Below, piece by piece: positions 5,901 through 9,483 of a DNA stretch of 9,483 nt. The number at the start of each line of letters is the position of its first letter. The first letter of the stretch is position 1. The notes beneath the pieces are model-generated. The model saw only the letters and a list, made by a program, of their open reading frames with translations. It did no database searches and had not been told where the DNA came from. The translations under genes and the position numbers were made by a program. This DNA comes from DAOUEX01 sp034430235 (GTDB taxonomy: Bacteria > Chloroflexota > Anaerolineae > UBA2200), in the NCBI GenBank assembly GCA_964478075.1, contig CAYZGO010000059.1, positions 1 to 9,483 of the forward strand. Direction: 5' to 3'.

Positions 5901-5928
5901 CCTAATACTAGAGTATTCTAGTACTAGG
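5901..5928. promoter_or_regulatory. Candidate PadR operator palindrome
   Basis: CCTAATACTAGA (5901-5912) and TCTAGTACTAGG (5917-5928) form 12-bp arms around GTAT with one mismatch. An inner perfect dyad AATACT-AG-AGTATT spans 5904-5917. Position and ATACT/AGTAT half-sites fit PadR-type operators. A TTGACA box lies further upstream on the minus strand (5954-5949), but no -10 box is found at standard spacing, so the promoter itself is not resolved. Confidence 0.55.
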
Positions 5929-6141
5929 ACGCCAGATTTGGTGTTGTTTGTCAAGTTGGGCAATAGCTCCTAGTCCTGTGTTGCTTGGAGGAGCTAGTGC
6001 GTCTGTAGTGGCGACTTTCCTCGCCCTTTCCACATCGTTGGCGATTGAAACTAGGAGTGAAACTGGCATGAACGCACGAGGAGGCCATTATCAGTGACAC
6101 CAAACACTGCAGAATCGGTGAGAAGCGAACGCAACACAGGT
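5929..6141. other. Intergenic stretch with no supported gene
   Basis: It contains a weak 7-bp dyad, TAGCTCC (5964-5970) with GGAGCTA (5990-5996). A lone 27-bp segment at 6025-6051 ends in GATTGAAAC, like some CRISPR repeats but with no second copy. There are also two tiny start-codon candidates (ATG 6068, GTG 6094) behind purine-rich sites. None is convincing as a gene. Confidence 0.4.
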
Positions 6142-6212
6142 GGATGGGAGGCTTACCACGAATGGTTTCACGAATACACGAATGGCGTTGGACAGTATTC
6201 GTTTATTCGTGC
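6142..6212. repeat. 71-bp interspersed repeat, inverted copy of 3567-3637
   Basis: It shares GGGAGGC, CACGAATACACGAATG, CGTTG and AGTATTCGT with the reverse complement of 3567-3637. It has the same internal imperfect palindrome: CACGAATACACGAAT at 6169-6183 and ATTCGTTTATTCGTG at 6197-6211, one mismatch. The two copies bracket the PadR/GyrI/BtrH operon in opposite orientation. Confidence 0.65.
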
Positions 6213-6263
6213 GAGATTGTTGAAGTCGCTACTACAAGCTCTCAGTTCAAGTGACGGTAAACC

Positions 6264-6523
6264 GCGGCAGTGCAACTGCCGCTGAACGTTGGGGGCAACT
6301 GCCGCGGAACGTTGGGTGTAACTGCCGCGGAACGTTGGGGCAACTCGCGCGGAACGTTGGGGGCAACTGGCGCGGAACGTTGGGTGTAACTGCCGCGGAA
6401 CGTTGGGGCAACTCGCGCGGAACGTTGGGGGCAACTGGCGCGGAACGTTGGGGGCAACTGCTGCGGAACGCTGGGGGCAACTGCCGTGGAATGTTAGGGG
6501 ACAACTACCGCTGAACACCAGAG
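6264..6523. repeat. Tandem repeat array: hairpin cap plus 11 units of 22-24 bp
   Basis: The consensus unit is CAACTGCCGCGGAACGTTGG followed by two or three more bases. Units start at 6273, 6296, 6319, 6341, 6364, 6387, 6409, 6432, 6455, 6478 and 6502. Units at 6319-6386 and 6387-6454 form a 68-bp higher-order repeat differing by about one base. The right-hand units (6455-6523) are more diverged. The left end is a perfect hairpin, GCGGCAGT (6264-6271) and ACTGCCGC (6275-6282) around GCA. A 68-bp period is not a multiple of three, so long frames across it shift phase and are not credible proteins. It ends 8 bp from the stop codon of the minus-strand NRAMP gene, so it would form that transcript's 3' region. 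Confidence 0.9.
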
Positions 6524-6531
6524 ACACGATG

Positions 6532-7776
6532 CTACAGCAGCGAGGAAGCGAGCAGGGCCAGGGTAGCCAAAGTGACCAGCACGGCCAACGCTGCCGCCAG
6601 CGCGTTGGTCAGCCGCGAGTTGCGCCAGGTTTTCATCAGGCCGGCGTCGTTCGCCAGGCACAGCATCAACACCAATATGGCAGGCAGCAGCATCGCGTTG
6701 AGAACCTGAGAGAGCCACATCAAGGGGAACAGCGGCAGGCCGGGAATGAGCACGATTGCCGCGCTCAGTACGATCAGCGAGGTGTACAGCCCGTAGAACA
6801 AGGGGGCCTCGTCAGAATCGCGGTTGATCCCTCGTTCCCAGCCAAAGGCCTCACAGACCGCATAGGTTGTGGCCAGGGGCAGGACGGAGGCAGCTAGGAG
6901 CGACGCGCCGAGCAGGCCCAGCCCAAAGAGGTACTTTGCCCACTGCCCCGCCAGTGGTGCCAGCGCCAGCGCTGCTTGCTCTGCCGTCCCTACACTGATG
7001 CCGTGTGTGAACAGGACCGCCGCCGTGCAGATGATGATGAAGCCAGATACCACGTTGCCCGCTACCGCGCCAAGTATCACGTCCAGTCGCGTGTACGGGT
7101 ACTCCTTTGGAGTCACGCCTTTGTCGGCCACCGAAGCCTGCATGTAGGCGCAGCCCCAAGGGGTAATGGTCGTGCCAACGGTTGCCAGCAGCGCCAGCAT
7201 GTAGTTCCGTTCCAGGCTGAAGGTGGGCACAATTGCCCTGCGCAGAACCTGGCCCCAGGGGGGATGCACCAGCAACGCCGAGATAATGTAGCCTACCGCG
7301 TACAGGCTGAGGAAGAGCAGCACTTTTTCTACGCGCCCGTACGAGCCACGCAGCACCAGGAACCATACTGCGAAAGCAGCCAGTGGTACCATGAGATAGC
7401 GCGACACGCCAAAGAGCTCTGCGCTGGAAGCTATGCCCGCGAACTGTGCAGCGGTTGTGCCCAGGTTTGCCAGCACCAGGCCCAACATGACGAAGAAAGT
7501 CAGCCTGACCCCGAAGCGCTCACGTATCAGGTCACTCAAGCCCTTGCCCGTGACCGCGCCCATGCGCGCAGCCATCTCCTGGACGATTACTTCGCCCACG
7601 GTAATCCACATCACCACCCACAGAAAGCTGTAGCCATAAGTTGAACCGGCCATGGAATAGGTAGCCACGCCCGGCGCATCGTTATCCGCGCTGGCCGTGA
7701 TCAGGCCTGGCCCCATGATAGCCAGGAACAATAAGATGCGCTGTGCGACGCGTTTCACCCGTTGTGTCAGTATCAT
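6532..7776 (-). CDS. Divergent NRAMP family divalent metal transporter
   Basis: A 414-residue polytopic membrane protein with about 11 hydrophobic segments and NRAMP-family landmarks: GPGLITASADND in TM1 (22-33), the QEMAARMGAVTGKGLSDLIRE consensus region (66-86) and VGTTITPWGCAYMQASVADK (200-219) at TM6. The canonical TM1 DPGN is DAPG here (33-36). The canonical TM6 Met-Pro-His is Thr-Pro-Trp (205-207), so the metal-binding Met and Asn are absent. In characterised NRAMPs that methionine favours Mn/Fe over Ca/Mg, so a harder cation such as Mg2+ is plausible, as in NRAMP-related magnesium transporters. This is inference. I start at ATG 7776 (GGAG 7 bp upstream). A GTG at 7836 extends the frame but has no ribosome site and overlaps the upstream gene. 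It lies 29 bp after the PRC/MgtE-N/CBS gene and is almost certainly co-transcribed with it. Confidence 0.85.
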   Translation of the reverse strand: MILTQRVKRVAQRILLFLAIMGPGLITASADNDAPGVATYSMAGSTYGYSFLWVVMWITVGEVIVQEMAARMGAVTGKGLSDLIRERFGVRLTFFVMLGLVLANLGTTAAQFAGIASSAELFGVSRYLMVPLAAFAVWFLVLRGSYGRVEKVLLFLSLYAVGYIISALLVHPPWGQVLRRAIVPTFSLERNYMLALLATVGTTITPWGCAYMQASVADKGVTPKEYPYTRLDVILGAVAGNVVSGFIIICTAAVLFTHGISVGTAEQAALALAPLAGQWAKYLFGLGLLGASLLAASVLPLATTYAVCEAFGWERGINRDSDEAPLFYGLYTSLIVLSAAIVLIPGLPLFPLMWLSQVLNAMLLPAILVLMLCLANDAGLMKTWRNSRLTNALAAALAVLVTLATLALLASSLL

Positions 7777-7805
7777 GGCGCAGCTCCGATAGACAAGTGA
7801 TTGTG

Positions 7806-9065
7806 CTAGAAGATGCGAGGCAGGCGCTTCTTCCACGCCGTGGGGATGATGGCGTCAATGGCGTCGTTCACCGTGACAATACCGTGCAGCACGTGATCGG
7901 CGTCTACCACTGGCACGGCAAGCAGGTTGTACTTGGCTACGATGCGCGCTACTTCGCTCTGCGGTGTGAGCGGGTCTACAACAATAGGCTCGTCGTCCAT
8001 AATCTCCCGCACAGCGATAGCGGGCGTGGCCAGGACGAGATTGCGCAGGGCGATCACGCCCTGCAGCTTTTGCGCCTCGTCCACGATATAGACATAATAC
8101 AACGCCTCGTCCTCCTGGACAGCAGGCGATTGGCGCAGGTAGTCCAATGCCTTGCCCACCGTGAGGCCTATCGGAATTGTGGCGTACTCGGTGGTCATGA
8201 TCCCACCGGCCGTATCCTCAGGGTAGGCCAGCAGCTTGCGGACTTCGGTGGCATCCTCGACTTCCATCAATTTCAGGAGTTTCACGCGTTCGACGGGAGA
8301 GAGGTCGGCCAGCAAGTCTGCCGCATCGTCTGGTCCCATCTCTTCCAGGACGTCGGCAGCGCGCTCGGGCGGCAGTGTGCCCAGCATGGTCACTTGTAGC
8401 TCGGGCTCGATTTCCTGCATTGTGTCAGCGATCGTTCCATTGTCCAAGGTTTGCAGCAGTGCCTGTCCCATGGGGCGGTCAAGTTCGCTGACGATGGCGG
8501 CGATGTCGGCTGGGTGGAGTTCGCTGATTTTGTCGCGCGAAACGCGCAGGCGAATGGGCTCATCTGCTTGTAGCGGGGCTACGTCTTCCCAGGGGATGAT
8601 CGCCCGCGGGGGCTCACGGCGCAGGGCTTTGCACAAGGTCACTGCCAGGCCTTCGACGCCGAGCCGCCGCAGCAAGCCGAGGCCGCCGATGTCCACGCCA
8701 GCCAGGCAATAGCGGCCATCAGGGCCGACGCGAGCCAGTTGCAGGTCGTTGACGCGCACCAGGCGTCTGTCCTCTGTATCCACGATCTGACGGTCCAGCA
8801 CCTGACGCGCCAGCCATAGTTCGTCTCCGCGCGCCTCGTAGGCAGGGGGTGCCGAAGTATTGAGGATGATTGAGGGGCTGAGCCAGGCGATGTGCTCCGC
8901 CGCAATCAGATGCTCTTCTTCCTTCTTGTTGCCCAGAGCGATAGCGCGCAGTGGGGGGAAGCCTGTCTCGACCTCGGCTACAAGTATGTCCACGCAACGG
9001 CCCAGGCGCTCGCCTTGCGCGTCCCAAACGGGCTTGCCTAGAATGCGGCTCAAGTATGTGGCCAT
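7806..9065 (-). CDS. Soluble PRC-barrel / MgtE N-terminal / CBS-pair protein (likely metal-sensing partner of NRAMP)
   Basis: A 419-residue protein without membrane segments. Domain order is PRC-barrel-like (about 1-65), a second PRC-like segment (about 85-165), MgtE N-terminal superhelical domain (about 178-285, with ELHPADIAAIV, LPPERAADVLEEMGPDDAADL and the hallmark YPEDTAGGIMTTEY at 281-294), then two CBS motifs (about 286-345 and 350-408). In true MgtE channels the N and CBS domains sense cytosolic Mg2+ and gate an attached transmembrane domain. That domain is missing here, and the next gene encodes an NRAMP transporter. I infer that this protein gates or regulates the transporter, as expected of a split sensor/transporter pair. 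The start ATG at 9065 follows a very strong GAGGAGGTG site (9078-9070). Expression is probably controlled by the attenuator-like leader upstream. Confidence 0.85.
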   Translation of the reverse strand: MATYLSRILGKPVWDAQGERLGRCVDILVAEVETGFPPLRAIALGNKKEEEHLIAAEHIAWLSPSIILNTSAPPAYEARGDELWLARQVLDRQIVDTEDRRLVRVNDLQLARVGPDGRYCLAGVDIGGLGLLRRLGVEGLAVTLCKALRREPPRAIIPWEDVAPLQADEPIRLRVSRDKISELHPADIAAIVSELDRPMGQALLQTLDNGTIADTMQEIEPELQVTMLGTLPPERAADVLEEMGPDDAADLLADLSPVERVKLLKLMEVEDATEVRKLLAYPEDTAGGIMTTEYATIPIGLTVGKALDYLRQSPAVQEDEALYYVYIVDEAQKLQGVIALRNLVLATPAIAVREIMDDEPIVVDPLTPQSEVARIVAKYNLLAVPVVDADHVLHGIVTVNDAIDAIIPTAWKKRLPRIF

Positions 9066-9139
9066 GTGTCACCTCCTCAGTTCGCAAGATTGGGCGTTCC
9101 CTTCGACCACACGCGTCACGGCAGAGTTCCCTTGGCAAC

Positions 9140-9167
9140 AAAAAAGTCGCAGCGACAAACTGCGACT
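9140..9167 (-). terminator. Intrinsic terminator inside the leader of the MgtE-N/CBS gene
   Basis: On the minus strand AGTCGCAG (9167-9160) and CTGCGACT (9152-9145) form a perfect 8-bp stem with a 7-nt loop, followed directly by a run of six U counting the last stem base. It lies about 75 bp before the start codon and downstream of the only good promoter, so it is placed to act as an attenuator. Confidence 0.8.
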
Positions 9168-9388
9168 CTGAGCACGCAGACGCGAGCAAGCCCGCGCCCG
9201 CGATTCGCGGTTTGTCTGCTTAGGGCGGGATTTCCTGCTGGTAACTTGCGGGATCGTCGGAAGGACCCAGTGAGTTACTACAGCTACTACTGTCCGTTTC
9301 CATCGGTCTCTTGGTTCTCGACTTTGCTAGGCCTTGTCTGACGCCTGACTGAGGCTGCGCCCACACGCGGTGATGCGCCTCAATGGCG
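9140..9388 (-). ncRNA. Structured 5' leader, candidate riboswitch/attenuator of unknown class
   Basis: From the predicted start near 9388 the RNA can form: a stem TGAGGC/GCCTCA (9382-9377 with 9355-9350); a long hairpin GTAACT/AGTTAC with inner GGG/CCC and GTC/GAC (9278-9241); and a branched element closed by GCAGAC/GTCTGC (9219-9214 with 9181-9176) that encloses two GC-rich hairpins. The terminator follows. The strand GCAGACAAAC (9219-9210) can alternatively pair with GTTTGTCGCTGC (9160-9149, CG bulged), which would break the terminator. That is the layout of a transcription-control switch. I could not match the M-box, the manganese yybP-ykoY motif, the T-box or the cobalamin consensus by eye. 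Confidence 0.55.
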
Positions 9389-9394
9389 AGGCTT

Positions 9395-9423
9395 ATGATA
9401 CTCCAGATTCCAAAAAGTGTCAA
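9395..9423 (-). promoter_or_regulatory. Strong sigma-70-like promoter for the leader/MgtE-N-CBS/NRAMP unit
   Basis: A perfect TTGACA (9423-9418) and TATCAT (9400-9395, four of six matches to TATAAT) are separated by exactly 17 bp. The start is expected near 9388. The 34-bp repeat boxes lie directly upstream, 10 bp from the -35 box. Confidence 0.7.
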
Positions 9424-9432
9424 CTTGGCGAA

Positions 9433-9483
9433 TTGCCTCACGATAAATCTAACTTTGCGGGAATCGTTGCCTCATGATAGATT
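9433..9483. repeat. 34-bp tandem repeat at right window edge (inverted relative to the left edge)
   Basis: TTGCCTCA followed by C/T-GATA-A/G-AT occurs at 9433-9448 and 9467-9482, a period of 34 bp. Read on the minus strand it matches the left-edge repeat at 8-52, including the GTTAGATTT spacer part. It sits just upstream of the promoter at 9395-9423, so it may be a regulator-binding direct repeat or part of a larger dispersed element cut by the window end. Confidence 0.65.

Noticed and set aside
5949..5954. TTGACA box upstream of padR as its -35 element
   Set aside because: No -10-like hexamer lies 16-18 bp downstream. The nearest AT-rich hexamers overlap the palindrome at non-standard spacing.
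6025..6051. Possible CRISPR repeat ending in GATTGAAAC
   Set aside because: Only a single copy is present, with no spacers and no cas genes. The resemblance is limited to the 3' end motif.
6094..6285. 63-codon plus-strand ORF resembling a minus-strand frame at 3407-3745
   Set aside because: The peptide similarity (GWEA-HE---HEYTN) comes entirely from the shared 71-bp DNA repeat with its palindromic core, and the two contexts otherwise differ.
6168..6527. Proline/serine/arginine-rich minus-strand frames across the tandem array, and similar plus-strand frames (6251-6514, 6403-6897)
   Set aside because: They are products of the DNA repeat. The 68-bp period is not a multiple of three, so the encoded repeat changes frame, and no family is recognisable.
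7777..7836. GTG start for the NRAMP gene at 7836
   Set aside because: There is no ribosome site, and it overlaps the end of the upstream gene. ATG 7776 has GGAG at good spacing and starts close to TM1.
9140..9388. M-box, yybP-ykoY, T-box or cobalamin riboswitch identity for the leader
   Set aside because: I looked for the conserved core strings of each (for example the T-box GGGTGG-N-ACCGCG) and found at most the last few bases (ACCGCG). I left the class unassigned.

Overview
The window (about 60% GC by eye) looks like a chromosomal segment of an environmental bacterium, most likely Chloroflexota (Anaerolineae-like). That placement is inference. It rests on the mix of interspersed short repeats, a TPR-regulator remnant, a BtrH-like/DUF4872 protein, a GyrI-like protein and a divergent NRAMP transporter. 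No rRNA, tRNA, transposase or CRISPR array is visible.

Layout. 1-640 is a repeat-rich intergenic stretch: a 35-bp tandem repeat at the left edge, two copies of a 34-bp hairpin repeat, smaller hairpins, a perfect four-tract G-quadruplex motif, then a promoter and a structured 5' leader. 644-1078 (+) reads as one gene only if an in-frame TGA at 704-706 is translated. The product is a C_GCAxxG_C_C family redox protein with selenocysteine in place of its first conserved cysteine, and a SECIS-like hairpin follows the TGA. After a degraded TPR fragment come a DUF4261 protein (1314-2084, +), a short imperfect-palindrome element resembling a MITE (2091-2194), and a MalY/PatB-type PLP C-S lyase (2236-3393, +).

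3684-5890 (-) is a compact three-gene operon transcribed in the order PadR regulator, GyrI-like small-molecule-binding protein, BtrH-N/DUF4872 protein. A palindromic operator candidate sits just upstream of padR. Two inverted copies of a 71-bp interspersed repeat bracket the operon (3567-3637 and 6142-6212).

6264-6523 is an 11-unit tandem repeat array with a 68-bp higher-order period, next to the 3' end of the NRAMP gene. 6532-9423 (-) is a metal-homeostasis unit: promoter, a leader of about 320 nt with an intrinsic terminator and a visible alternative (antiterminator) pairing, a soluble PRC-barrel/MgtE-N/CBS protein, then a divergent NRAMP transporter whose canonical metal-binding motifs are altered. 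The right edge carries the same 34-35 bp tandem repeat as the left edge, in inverted orientation.

The best candidates for follow-up are the TGA-split selenoprotein gene, which a standard gene caller would truncate, and the unassigned attenuator leader that appears to control the MgtE-CBS/NRAMP pair.
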